From: CAZHCA01 sp964530825
Lineage (GTDB): Bacteria > Bacteroidota > Bacteroidia > Chitinophagales > Saprospiraceae
DNA length: 64,000 bases
Assembly: GCA_964530825.1 (NCBI GenBank)
Contig: CAZHCA010000005.1
Span: 1 to 64,000, forward strand
Direction: 5' to 3'
Shown one piece after another: positions 45,701-53,903 of the stretch (within the stretch, counting starts at the first letter, position 1; every line of letters starts with the position of its first letter). The notes beneath the pieces were generated by a model that made no database searches, had not been told where the DNA came from, and saw only the letters and a program-made list of their open reading frames with translations. The translations under genes and the position numbers were made by a program.

Positions 45701-46330
45701 ATCACCAACAGCGTACAGATAACAGTCTGTAGCACAGAGCCATATCTATTCGGTGATCGATTACTCACGGAGCCAGGGTTGTACGTCGATACTTTCCGTA
45801 CGCCCTTTACCTGCGATAGCATCGTGATGCTTGACCTGACCGTTGTAGACTTAGACACCTCCGTCTCCGTAGGAGGTGTCTTAATGACCGCCAATGGCCA
45901 GGCCGACCGGTATCGCTGGATTGATTGCCGCACCGGTGCAGTGGTAGAGGAGACGGTCGATCCGTTCTTCCTGCCCGAACAAAACGGCACCTACGCCGTC
46001 GAGCTGACGTCGGGAGGGTGCGTAGATACTTCCGCTTGTTTCGATATCATTGTCACCAGCACCAACGAAGCAGACTGGAGTGCCAACTTTAGCTTTTTCC
46101 CCAATCCGGTACGGGACATACTTACCGCAAGGCACAGTGAAGCCTTCAACGGGCGCTACCTGTTACGCATTACGGACGCCCAGGGCGCAGTGTGGGACGA
46201 ACGAATAGTCTTTTCTCGAGGTGACCTAAAGGTAGAAACCCACTGGTTGCCGTATGGCGTCTACATCATGCAGCTGGTTAGCATGGAGAAGCAGGGGGCG
46301 GCTCAGACCAAGTTTGTGAAGTTGCGCTAG
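42770..46330 (+). CDS. Giant T9SS surface protein with about 17 GCDS repeats
   Basis: A 1186-residue exported protein from ATG 42770 (MYIPKITDLTMRKAGLL, signal helix LSLWLPVLALLAWIG). Most of it is a tandem array of about 51-residue units, each with a CxGDTxxxG start and a GCDSxVxLxV end, at least 15 exact GCDS copies plus degenerate ones (GCFA, TCDS). The C-terminal 80 or so residues (FSFFPNPVRDILTARHSEAF, LPYGVYIMQLVS, TKFVKLR) form a T9SS type A sorting domain. Each unit has two cysteines, suggesting one disulfide per unit. An adhesin or surface-layer role is inferred from size and repeats. ATG 42770 is preferred to a TTG 25 codons upstream. Confidence 0.88.
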   Translation: MYIPKITDLTMRKAGLLSLWLPVLALLAWIGNPIQPDIDPDFSKSAQTSAGLPFIDIETVCQGDTFFVADTFFVNPPDEEIKSHTYTVPDSEGMDSIVTFTLITPPPQDSAIFLTLCDGDTLEFEGLAITEAGEYTTQRAVGPDCINFILTVTVLDTVLTRDQRLFCPGEEVDFRFGTQIVLDTGTYIEEFPRPNGCDSTVILDVLFYDTTTTRVDTAICPGGAVFVTGGRFLDTVGSIADTLSSVSTGCDSIVVYDVNLLDTTLTRQSISLCRGDTFRVGEGFTTQGGPFTIELTKANGCDSTIIYDISLLDTFFTSVDTAICLGDTLRINGQELSLPGTLTTTFTSSSGCDSTVAYNLSFLPTSTQRFDSVFCAAIYVTPFGDTLRETGAQAYTLTNRFGCDSNLIYNVILLDTSLTVLDTTVCAGDTVRLGDQFTIRDDTLTQVLRKPNGCDSTVILRVNAIDTHFIVKDSILCSGDTVFLEGEFLTETGTLEHTYTNAAGCDSTIRINVTRLDTFSTPIDTVLCEGETITVGGLVFDTTGRYEIVLTAANGCDSTVRLDLEVRDTAFTLIDTTICPQDFVLFDGDTITQTGTYSMVYSTTGGCDSTVQLVVQLQNDVVVRTDSTICQGDTVVFGARTLTQAGDYFEVFTGVNGCDSAVLLDLIVLPSYDDTLSATICTGETYQLGSQTLDSSGVYRALFNTVDGCDSLVTVDLRVAPTYDLTVDTAICDNQSVILGDRTLSVPGTYTATLSSVDGCDSAVTINLEILSTIQTFDTVTICEGDVYSFGDRDLVRTGDYTATFSRTNGCDSVVDLRLRVNPTFVNRTERGICEGESYSFADQVLTEPGIYRDSFLTQSGCFAILELTLFEYPVYDDTLSVTLCGAETFPFGEDVLTQSGRYTQTFTSSLGCDSTVTIDLRVEPAYDDTLSAQLCEGATLQLGDRIIDDIGLYRDTFTTAEGCDSIITLVVSQGAPITNSVQITVCSTEPYLFGDRLLTEPGLYVDTFRTPFTCDSIVMLDLTVVDLDTSVSVGGVLMTANGQADRYRWIDCRTGAVVEETVDPFFLPEQNGTYAVELTSGGCVDTSACFDIIVTSTNEADWSANFSFFPNPVRDILTARHSEAFNGRYLLRITDAQGAVWDERIVFSRGDLKVETHWLPYGVYIMQLVSMEKQGAAQTKFVKLR
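42950..45850 (+). repeat. Tandem about 153-bp coding repeats (GCDS units)
   Basis: Units run from about 43355 (first NGCDST) to 45809 (last TCDSIV) with a mean period of about 153 bp. The DNA is diverged between units while the protein motif is kept, so the array is old and not a recent slippage product. Confidence 0.85.
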
Positions 46331-46356
46331 CTGCGGGGTGGAATGGCAGCTAATTT

Positions 46357-46403
46357 AAGAAGCCCTCCCGAGGTTATACTCCGAAGGGCTTCTTTTATTT
46401 TTT
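46357..46403. terminator. Bidirectional terminator between GCDS protein and SusD
   Basis: AAGAAGCCCT (46357-46366) pairs with AGGGCTTCTT (46385-46394), 10 bp perfect, followed by TTATTTTTT on the plus strand. On the minus strand an A/T-rich flank also follows. It serves the plus-strand gene clearly and the convergent susD probably. Confidence 0.85.
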
Positions 46404-46420
46404 CACCTAGGTGAGAATCT

Positions 46421-47926
46421 TTATTGTAACAGCCAGATTCGAGCATTAAAGCTGTTGCTTCCGCCTAGGTTAGATACGGCCTGGTCATAGTTTTCGGCAT
46501 TCAGGCTCTGCTCCTGGCCCGGATACAGAAAGCGAACGGGTAGCCGGTCATCATTTACATTCTCGCAGGTGGGCGATAAGAACGGGATCGCGTTGAGATC
46601 GAAATCGTTCTCGAACAACCAGCGACGAATTTCAAAGTACGGCTCCAAGCCATGGAAAAATAAGGCCAGCCATTTCTGTTCCCAAATCTGGATAGCCTCT
46701 CCGGCATAAGCCACGCCGGAGTTGGCGTAGTAATCGTCGAAATCTGCATAGCCAAAAGGCGCATAATCTACCTGGTGGTAATCCATCGAGGCTTGGATAC
46801 CATTGCGGTAGTGCATCTCTACATCATCGCTGATGAATCCGCGGGCAGCAGCTTCGGCTAGCAGGAATTCTACTTCCGCATAGGTTTGCAGCACCCCTTC
46901 AGCCACCGGCAGCCCTTCAGAGCTGAAAGTGATCGGCTGTCCGGGATAGTTGTAGTACTGCACGCCCAAGCGAGAACCGGTTTTGTCACAAAGAGAAGCG
47001 TTTTCCGAACCGTTTTCCGCACCGGAAAAAGTAGGATCGCTGAAGTCCAAGTTGTCGGGACGCGCATAGCGCGACAGGCGTGGGTCGTCGTACTGTTGCA
47101 TAACACCTACCGAACGGTTACTCATTACTACTGCGTCGAAGTCGCCTTGCTTCAGTGGAATCAGCGGATACTCGTTCGGGAACGATCCCGTGTAGGTCAG
47201 TACCGCATTGTCGTTGTTGCTGGTCATCAGATTACCTTCCTGTACCAGGGCGCTAATTTCAGCCGAGACGTCCATTTGGGTGGAAGCATGCATCAGCAGA
47301 CGCAGGCGCAGTGAGTTGGCCCACTTTTTCCACATCGTCACATCGCCACTGAAGAGAATATCGCCGGTGATGCTGCCAGCGTTACCGGTATTGAGCAGGT
47401 CGTCGGCACGGTCGAGCTCGGCCAGCAAGCCTTCCGGACCGAAATAGATGTCCTCTTGTGCGTCGTATGCCGGTGTGAAATTTCCATCTTCAATCCCTTG
47501 TGCGGCTTCCGTGTAGGGGATGTCGCCGTAGGCATCGGTTAAGACCGAAAAAATGTAAGATTTCATGACGAGCGCTACGCCTTCCATCTGTTCGTTCCCT
47601 TGCTCGATGGCGACACGCTCCAGTTCGATGATGTCGGTCAGGGCGCGGTATTGCTCCTCCCAGACGGTAGGGAAGGCATTCCAGTTGTAAATGTCAATCT
47701 CGGCGCGCAGGGTTTTTGCCGTCAGTTGAGCGGCGTTGTTCCCCAGCAGGAAAGATTCCGTTACCATAGAGTTGATGGCGGCGCGAGTACCTGCCGTTAG
47801 CAGTACCCCGGGCGTCACCTCACTGGGCTGATTAGGGTTCTCGTTGAGCTCAAGCAACTCCTCATCGCAGGAGAACAATACGAGCACTAAGGATAGGGAG
47901 AATAAGATTTTATATATAAAATTCAT
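46421..47926 (-). CDS. SusD/RagB-like nutrient-binding outer-membrane lipoprotein
   Basis: A 501-residue lipoprotein with lipobox LFSC (Cys20; LVLVLFSCDEE), followed by the SusD-like pattern of TPR helices (ITEXFLLGNNAAQLTAKT-type block at about 55-75, YRALTDIIELERVA, VMKSYIFSVLTDAYGDIPYTEA). The last conserved block is YFEIRRWLFENDFDLN. It resembles the SusD-like 2 group. It forms the lid on the SusC barrel encoded upstream. No glycoside hydrolase is nearby, so the substrate is unknown. Confidence 0.93.
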   Translation of the reverse strand: MNFIYKILFSLSLVLVLFSCDEELLELNENPNQPSEVTPGVLLTAGTRAAINSMVTESFLLGNNAAQLTAKTLRAEIDIYNWNAFPTVWEEQYRALTDIIELERVAIEQGNEQMEGVALVMKSYIFSVLTDAYGDIPYTEAAQGIEDGNFTPAYDAQEDIYFGPEGLLAELDRADDLLNTGNAGSITGDILFSGDVTMWKKWANSLRLRLLMHASTQMDVSAEISALVQEGNLMTSNNDNAVLTYTGSFPNEYPLIPLKQGDFDAVVMSNRSVGVMQQYDDPRLSRYARPDNLDFSDPTFSGAENGSENASLCDKTGSRLGVQYYNYPGQPITFSSEGLPVAEGVLQTYAEVEFLLAEAAARGFISDDVEMHYRNGIQASMDYHQVDYAPFGYADFDDYYANSGVAYAGEAIQIWEQKWLALFFHGLEPYFEIRRWLFENDFDLNAIPFLSPTCENVNDDRLPVRFLYPGQEQSLNAENYDQAVSNLGGSNSFNARIWLLQ

Positions 47927-47968
47927 ACTTCAAATTTTTGATTGGATGAAAACGTGGTATTCCGATGA

Positions 47969-50900
47969 TTAGAATCCAACATTGATAGAAACGCCATAGC
48001 TACGTACCGAAGGCAACTGCGTACTTTCGAAACCATTTACAAAACGTCCGTTCCGAATGGAGAAAGTTTCCGGGTCGATCGAAGGAACATCCGTAAACAG
48101 GGCCAGGTTTCTTCCAATCAAAGAAACTGTGGCACGCTCTAGCCCTACGTTAGACACCCAACCTTGCGGCAGGTTATAACTCAGGCGCACTTCGCGCAGC
48201 TTCACGTAGGTCGCATCAAAGGTTGCAGCTTCGATATTATCGCGGTTAAAACCGTTACCGTAATAGGCATAGAAGTAGTCGCGGGTAGGTACTTCTACGT
48301 CGTTGGGGACTAGCTCGCCGTCGGCATTGAACCGTACGCCGGGACCAACCACGCCGCCTTCGTCGATAACCGTGTACACCGGCTCGCCGCTATTATCGTA
48401 GGTGATATCGTATTCCGGGCGACCGTCAAGGGTTGACAGGTCGAGATTCGGATCGTCGTTGTTGGTGATGGTACCACCGGTATTCATCAACGCGTGGGTA
48501 CGCGAGTAGATGTTACCGCCAAATTGGCCGTCGAACAGGAAGCCGAAGCTGAAGTTACCAAACTGGAAAGTGTTATAAATACCGGCACGCAAATCGGGCT
48601 GGTAAGAACCGGCCAGTACCTTCTCTTCAGTCAGCAGGGGCAATCCATCTTCGTGAATAATGTTTCCTTCATCGTCGCGCTGGAAGCCCAGTCCACGCAA
48701 CTGTCCGAGGAGCTCCCCTTCTACGGCTACCAGTTCCAGGTCGGCGCCACCCTCATCACCCGGGAAAACGTCGGCTACTAGTGGGTAACTGTCTTCAACA
48801 CCGGCGGGCAATGATTCTACGACCGCGCGGTTGTGCCCCAGGTTCAGGGTTACGTTCCAGCTGAAGTTCGACTTGCGAATCGGATCGGCAGAAACCAGCA
48901 CCTCCACACCCCGGTTGCTGATCTCACCAGCGTTTACCAGGCGGCTCTCGCTACCGCTCGTAACGGCAGTGGGCAAGAAGATAATCTGATCGGAACTCAG
49001 CATGTCGTAGTAGGTAGCGTCTACGCGCAGGCGGTTACCGAAGAAGCGCGCATCAGCACCCACCTCCCAGGAACGGGTATTCTCCGGACGCAAGTTCGGG
49101 TTACCGGCCAGAGCTGCTACGGAGAAGGCCGCATTGGCCCCGAACAAGGGTTGCGGATCGAAGAAATTGTTGAGCAGGTAAGGCTGGGTATCACCACCCA
49201 CCTCGGCGTAAGCGGCCCGCAACTTCAAGAAAGAGAAGTTGGAAGTCGTGCTCAAGCCCAGGGCATCCGTAAGTACGGCACTCAAAGATACCGATGGATA
49301 GAAGAAAGAATTGTTGCCTTCCGGCAAAGTGCTCGACCAGTCGTTACGACCGGTAATATCCAGGTACAGGAAGTCGCGGTAGGAGATCGACGCCAAACCA
49401 AACACACTACTGATACCGCGTTCGGCAACCTGACTTTCAGTAAGTACGCCCGAGCGGTTGTTGGTCAGGCTGTATACACTTTCATCGGTACCAAAGAGCA
49501 GCAGTTGCGGATTATTGGCAATCAGGGTGTTGCTCTCCTGACGCATGATGTTACCGCCTAATTTTACGTCGACATCAAACAGCGAACCGTCGAACTTATC
49601 TGTACCCCACGACAGCAAGAGCTCGGTGTTGGTCTCCTGGAAGCTGATCTCATCTTCCCGATAGCTACCCAACAGAACGCCACGCGTGGAGGGGGCACGG
49701 CGGAATTGACGCTGTTCATCATTAAAGTCGGCTCCGAAACGGAAGCGCACATTCAAGTTATCCGTGAAGTTATACTGTACTTTGGCGTTACCAATGATGC
49801 GGTTACCTTGGAAGGAGTTGGTGTTTTCATTAACCACCAACCAAGGGTTGTTTACCCACAGCTCTTCGACGTAGCGCTGTTGGATACCCTCCTGACCGGG
49901 CTTCCAGTAGTCGCGCAAGTCGTCGATTTCCACCTGACGCGGATACCACAGCCAACCGTACATTACGGAACTGCTTTCATCGTAACCCGCATTGGGAACA
50001 TTATCGGAACTGGAGCGCACATACATGGTATTCAGGCGCAGATCCAGCTTTTCGTCGAAGAGCGACTGCCCAATACTGGTGAAGATCGTGTTGCGGCTCA
50101 ACCCGGTATTCGGTACGATACCGCGTCGGTTCAGATTGGTGAAAGACAGGCGGAAGTCGCCACTTTCGAAGTCGTTAGACAACGATATGTTATTCGTATT
50201 TACAATACCCGTTTGGAAGAAGTTGCGAATATTATCTTCAGCGGGCGTATAGGGTACGGCTTCGCCATCTGAGTTAAACTGTTTGATCGGCGTGCCATCC
50301 ATTCGTGGGCCCCAGTTTTCACCAAAGGCATCGTAATAGCGGATGGTACGGGTTTCACCGTCGATCTCTTTGCTGGCTGTCGTATAGGTTGAACCGCCAT
50401 CGTAGCTGTAAAATCCATATCCACCAAACCCGTATTGATTTTGATAGTCGGGCAAACGCAAAATGGTCTCAACGTTGGTGGTCGTATTCAGTTCTACGCC
50501 CCATCCCTGAGCGCCTTGTCCGGTTTTGGTATTGATCAGGATCACGCCGTTCGAAGCCCGCGTTCCGTAAAGGGCAGCGGCGGCTGGTCCTTTCAGTACC
50601 GACAAGGACTCAATATCATCCGGATTCACGAGCTGGGCGGCATTACCGAAGTCGATGGTGGTCGAACCATTCAAGCCGTCGCCCGGGCTGAAAAGACCAT
50701 TGGTGATCGGAATACCGTTAACCACAAAAAGCGGCTGGGTATTACCGGTCAGCGAGTTTTCCCCGCGGATAGTGATGTTAGAGGAGGCCGTCGGACCGTT
50801 AGCACTACCGCTAACGTATACTCCAGCCACTTTACCGGCAAGCGCGTTGGTCAGGTTGACTGGCCGTACCGCGGCAATCTGCTCATTACCCAGCTCTTGT

Positions 50901-51304
50901 ACAGAGTAACCCAGCGCTTTTTCATCCCTTTCGACCCCCAAGGCAGTAACCACCACCTCACCGAGATCCACTTGCTCAGAAAGCGTTACCTCGAAGTTCG
51001 TCTGATCGCCGATGGCCACCTCTTTGGTACCATAACCGACGTAGGAAAAAATCAGAGTTTTGGCGCCTTCCGGAGCCTCTAACTCAAAGTTTCCGTCGAA
51101 ATCAGTTACGGCCCCGGCGCTGGTGCCTTTCACGAGTACATTAGCGTTGATTAGGGGCTCCCCTTCCGCATCCGTCACGGTACCCGTGAGGAGGGTTTGA
51201 GCAGTTCCCGTATAGGCTAGTAGCAACAAGGCTACTAGTGAAACGAGCCATTTAAAGCCCGGCACTAAACACATACATTTTGATGTAGTAGCCATTTTTT
51301 TCAT
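47969..51304 (-). CDS. SusC/RagA family TonB-linked outer-membrane protein
   Basis: A 1111-residue TonB-dependent transporter, the SusC partner of the SusD-like gene 42 bp downstream. It has a signal peptide (about 1-36), a CarboxypepD_reg-like domain (LLTGTVTDAEGEPLINANVL), a plug with the SusC signature (GYSVQELGNEQIAAVRPVNL, NIESLSVLKGPAAAALYGTR-type block) and a barrel ending RSYGVSINVGF. An importer of oligomeric substrates by the SusCD pedal-bin mechanism is expected; the substrate is unknown. Confidence 0.95.
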   Translation of the reverse strand: MKKMATTSKCMCLVPGFKWLVSLVALLLLAYTGTAQTLLTGTVTDAEGEPLINANVLVKGTSAGAVTDFDGNFELEAPEGAKTLIFSYVGYGTKEVAIGDQTNFEVTLSEQVDLGEVVVTALGVERDEKALGYSVQELGNEQIAAVRPVNLTNALAGKVAGVYVSGSANGPTASSNITIRGENSLTGNTQPLFVVNGIPITNGLFSPGDGLNGSTTIDFGNAAQLVNPDDIESLSVLKGPAAAALYGTRASNGVILINTKTGQGAQGWGVELNTTTNVETILRLPDYQNQYGFGGYGFYSYDGGSTYTTASKEIDGETRTIRYYDAFGENWGPRMDGTPIKQFNSDGEAVPYTPAEDNIRNFFQTGIVNTNNISLSNDFESGDFRLSFTNLNRRGIVPNTGLSRNTIFTSIGQSLFDEKLDLRLNTMYVRSSSDNVPNAGYDESSSVMYGWLWYPRQVEIDDLRDYWKPGQEGIQQRYVEELWVNNPWLVVNENTNSFQGNRIIGNAKVQYNFTDNLNVRFRFGADFNDEQRQFRRAPSTRGVLLGSYREDEISFQETNTELLLSWGTDKFDGSLFDVDVKLGGNIMRQESNTLIANNPQLLLFGTDESVYSLTNNRSGVLTESQVAERGISSVFGLASISYRDFLYLDITGRNDWSSTLPEGNNSFFYPSVSLSAVLTDALGLSTTSNFSFLKLRAAYAEVGGDTQPYLLNNFFDPQPLFGANAAFSVAALAGNPNLRPENTRSWEVGADARFFGNRLRVDATYYDMLSSDQIIFLPTAVTSGSESRLVNAGEISNRGVEVLVSADPIRKSNFSWNVTLNLGHNRAVVESLPAGVEDSYPLVADVFPGDEGGADLELVAVEGELLGQLRGLGFQRDDEGNIIHEDGLPLLTEEKVLAGSYQPDLRAGIYNTFQFGNFSFGFLFDGQFGGNIYSRTHALMNTGGTITNNDDPNLDLSTLDGRPEYDITYDNSGEPVYTVIDEGGVVGPGVRFNADGELVPNDVEVPTRDYFYAYYGNGFNRDNIEAATFDATYVKLREVRLSYNLPQGWVSNVGLERATVSLIGRNLALFTDVPSIDPETFSIRNGRFVNGFESTQLPSVRSYGVSINVGF

Positions 51305-51533
51305 ATTTCACTATTTGTTTAAATAATAATTGCGAAGGTAAATATTGTTCTTCCTTTTCTATAGAAAATATAAAACCAGTCTTCACAAATATGTCAAAAG
51401 CTCCAACTCTTGGGATACAAAAATCTGATTATCGAGCTATTATGGCATTAAGAAAACCATAACTCTAATACGAGAAAGATAAGATTGTTTAATTTCTACA
51501 AAAGTTTGTGCAGAAAGCAACTGGATAAAAAGC
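51305..51533. other. Intergenic region upstream of susC
   Basis: AT-rich and without a recognisable gene. It contains the predicted susC promoter and ends at the terminator of the CoA-hydrolase gene. Confidence 0.4.
51333..51340 (-). promoter_or_regulatory. Predicted -7 element for susC
   Basis: The minus strand reads TACCTTCG, one mismatch from TAnnTTTG, 29 bases upstream of the susC start. A TTTC at 51364-51367 lies at the -33 spacing, also with one mismatch. Confidence 0.4.
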
Positions 51534-51568
51534 AACTGCCCCGCTGGGAAAATCCCGGCGGGGCAGTT
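51534..51568 (-). terminator. Rho-independent terminator after CoA hydrolase gene
   Basis: AACTGCCCCGC (51534-51544) and GCGGGGCAGTT (51558-51568) form a perfect 11-bp stem, extended by GGGA/TCCC inside. On the minus strand it is followed by GCTTTTTATCC, giving a T-run. It ends the acetyl-CoA hydrolase transcript. Confidence 0.85.
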
Positions 51569-51618
51569 AAACATTGGGTTATGGGTTTCTTATAGCTGGA
51601 AGAGAAATGTGCTTTTCA

Positions 51619-52905
51619 TCAGACAAAAACGCCTAAAATTTCCGATGCTTCGCGCTCCAGTTGCTCACGGTGGTCGGGGTGGGCGATCTGGATCAATGCC
51701 TCGGCCCGCTCCCGAATACTTTTACCGTACAGATCGGCAATACCGTATTCCGTGACGATGTAGTGGGCGTGGGCACGCGTGGTGACGACACCAGCACCGG
51801 GCTTCAAGGTCGTGCAGATCCGGCTTATGCCCTTGCTGGTAGCAGAGGGCAGGGCAATGATGGGCTTACCGCCTTTGGATAGGGCGGCTCCCCGCATGAA
51901 ATCCATCTGACCGCCAACTCCGGAATAAACCCGGCTGCCGATAGAGTCGGCGCAGATCTGGCCACTCAAATCCACTTCGATGGCGCTGTTGATTGCTGTG
52001 ACCTTCGGATTGAGGCGGATAACGGAGGCATCATTGACGTATTCGCAATCCAGGACGCGCACCATCGGGTTGTCGTCTACAAAATCATACAAGCGGCGCG
52101 ATCCCATGAGAAAACTGGAAACGAGGTGATTGCGGTGTTTTACTTTGTGTTCGTTGGTGATGACACCCCGTTCGACTAGGTCGATTACGCCATCAGAGAA
52201 CATTTCAGTATGTACGCCCAAGCCGCGATGATCCTTCATCGCCGCCAGGGCAGCATCCGGGATGGCGCCAATACCCATCTGGAGAGTCGCGCCATCTTCG
52301 ACGAGACTGGCTACGTGCGCACCGATCTTTTTTTCAACTTCACCGGCCGGAGGGGGGATGGTTTCCGGTAGCGGATAATCCACTTCTATCACCTGTTCGA
52401 ACCGACTGACATGCACACTGCCGTCGCCATGGGTGGCCGGCATATTCGGATTGATTTCCGCAATTACTTTTTTGGCTTTTTGCACTGCCGCCAAAGAAGC
52501 ATCTACCGAAATGCCCAGGCTACAAAAACCATTCTTGTCGGGCGGAGAGACCTGCACCAGCGCCACGTCTATCGGAATGATTTCCTGGCGGATCAGCAAG
52601 GGTACTTCACTCAAAAATACCGGGATGAACTCGGCGCGCCCGGCGTGCAAAGCCTTGCGCACATTGCGGCCTACAAAGAAGTTTTTCACCCGGAAGCTAT
52701 CGGCAACGGCTTCCTCGGCATAAGGCGCTGCCCCTTCGGTATGCAGCTGGTAGATTTCTACCCCGTGCAACTCCGAAGCGCGTGCAGCCAGCGCTTTCAC
52801 TAACACCTGGGGAGAAGCGGCAGCCGTATGGACAAAGACTTTTTCTAAAGATTGAATTTCCGCCACGGCTTCCTCAGCCGTTACCGCGGTATACTGATTA
52901 TTCAT
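51619..52905 (-). CDS. Acetyl-CoA hydrolase/transferase (4-hydroxybutyrate CoA-transferase type)
   Basis: A 428-residue class I CoA-transferase family protein. It has the active-site block INSAIEVDLSGQ, where Glu is the likely catalytic residue, and GVGGQMDFMRGAALSKGGK, with the C-terminal HYIVTEYGIADLYGKS. It transfers CoA between acyl groups, for example acetate with succinyl- or butyryl-CoA; the exact acyl pair cannot be read. ATG 52905 (MNNQYTAV) is chosen, since the 70 upstream codons overlap the divergent gene's promoter and encode no domain. Confidence 0.93.
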   Translation of the reverse strand: MNNQYTAVTAEEAVAEIQSLEKVFVHTAAASPQVLVKALAARASELHGVEIYQLHTEGAAPYAEEAVADSFRVKNFFVGRNVRKALHAGRAEFIPVFLSEVPLLIRQEIIPIDVALVQVSPPDKNGFCSLGISVDASLAAVQKAKKVIAEINPNMPATHGDGSVHVSRFEQVIEVDYPLPETIPPPAGEVEKKIGAHVASLVEDGATLQMGIGAIPDAALAAMKDHRGLGVHTEMFSDGVIDLVERGVITNEHKVKHRNHLVSSFLMGSRRLYDFVDDNPMVRVLDCEYVNDASVIRLNPKVTAINSAIEVDLSGQICADSIGSRVYSGVGGQMDFMRGAALSKGGKPIIALPSATSKGISRICTTLKPGAGVVTTRAHAHYIVTEYGIADLYGKSIRERAEALIQIAHPDHREQLEREASEILGVFV

Positions 52906-53010
52906 GCTAGGATAATTTTCTATTTCTGTCCGTAATATTGAAGAAGTTAGCTGCAATAAAAAATGATAAAAATCCCCATTCCAGAAAAAAAGCGCGTAAA
53001 AAAGTTGCGT

Positions 53011-53044
53011 TTTGGCATTGAAAAAGCCGAATTGTTTACTTTTG
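53011..53044 (+). promoter_or_regulatory. Promoter of the seven-helix membrane protein gene
   Basis: TTTG (53011-53014), a 22-base spacer and TACTTTTG (53037-53044) match the Bacteroidota consensus. It sits 15 bases before the ATG at 53060 and so rules out the longer frame starting at 53012. Confidence 0.7.
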
Positions 53045-53059
53045 AATAGTTCTGGCAGG

Positions 53060-53863
53060 ATGAAAAAATCGTGGCGCCATATGTTGGACTTTACCTTCTT
53101 GGGGGAACGGACCATTTACTTCTACATCCTGTTGGTCGTGCTGATGATCTGTATCGCCCAGGGGCTCGTCTTCGGGTTTTTATTTTTTTTGAAACGCTCC
53201 GGGGAAAAAAGGGCCAACCATTTTTACGGGCTACTCCTCATCACGTTCGCCCTAACCCTCCTCCATCAGGTATTTTTTGTCACTCGGTTTTACGATCACT
53301 ATCGATCACTGGCGTTTTTACCCATTTACTACACGCTGGCACTTCCGATACTCCTGTTTTTTCACGTCAAGCTAAATCTCTATCCGGCTTACCGGTTACG
53401 CTGGACCGACCTCAAACACTTCATTTTGCCGATCGGCCAGTTCCTTTTCTTCTGTGTGGTCTTCTTTTCCACCCTGGAGTACAAAAGCCAGATCGACCGC
53501 AGTTTTTACAATCCATTTTACGGCGCATTCGAACAATTTCTCTATTTACTGACCTTTTTTGCTTATCTCTATTTCTCCTATCGCTACATCCGGCAGAAAC
53601 GTCGACAATTGCGTACATCCAAAGAGGCAAAGCAAGTATGGTATCTGCAGTACCTTATTCAGATCTTTTTTCTCCTGTTTTGTATCCATGCGGCCTTCGT
53701 GGTGGGCGATTTTATCACTTATGAACTGCTACAAGTCAACTTACAAGACGTAAAGATCTACGCCGGTATGGGTATTTTTTCCTTTGCCGCCCTGCTTTTC
53801 TGGCTGGGTATTTACGGCTTTCAGGTCCTTTTCTGGGGGCGCCGCGTTTTTTCGGGCTCCTAA
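53060..53863 (+). CDS. Seven-helix membrane protein of unknown function
   Basis: A 267-residue protein with about seven hydrophobic helices (YILLVVLMICIAQGLVFGFL, LLLITFALTLLHQVFF, LPIYYTLALPILLFFHV, FILPIGQFLFFCVVFF, LYLLTFFAYLYFSY, IQIFFLLFCIHAAFVV, FSFAALLFWLGIYGF). This layout matches the sensor half of Bacteroidota AraC-type membrane regulators, but the HTH domain is absent. A Lys/Arg-rich loop (YIRQKRRQLRTSKEAKQ) follows the fifth helix. It may have lost, or never had, the DNA-binding part. Confidence 0.7.
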   Translation: MKKSWRHMLDFTFLGERTIYFYILLVVLMICIAQGLVFGFLFFLKRSGEKRANHFYGLLLITFALTLLHQVFFVTRFYDHYRSLAFLPIYYTLALPILLFFHVKLNLYPAYRLRWTDLKHFILPIGQFLFFCVVFFSTLEYKSQIDRSFYNPFYGAFEQFLYLLTFFAYLYFSYRYIRQKRRQLRTSKEAKQVWYLQYLIQIFFLLFCIHAAFVVGDFITYELLQVNLQDVKIYAGMGIFSFAALLFWLGIYGFQVLFWGRRVFSGS

Positions 53864-53903
53864 ATTGAACAAAGCTTCTTTTCTGTTCTTTTTTGATGAA
53901 AAA

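Noticed and set aside
42950..45850. CRISPR-like or satellite repeat array
   Set aside because: The regular GCDS pattern is in an intact reading frame, DNA copies are diverged and there are no spacers; it is a protein repeat.
46421..51304. A complete polysaccharide utilisation locus
   Set aside because: Only SusC and SusD are present; no glycoside hydrolase, sulfatase or regulator lies next to them.
53071..53724. Long alternative frame inside the seven-helix gene
   Set aside because: The membrane-helix frame has a promoter and helix pattern; the other frame has Arg/Pro-rich noise typical of a shadow frame.
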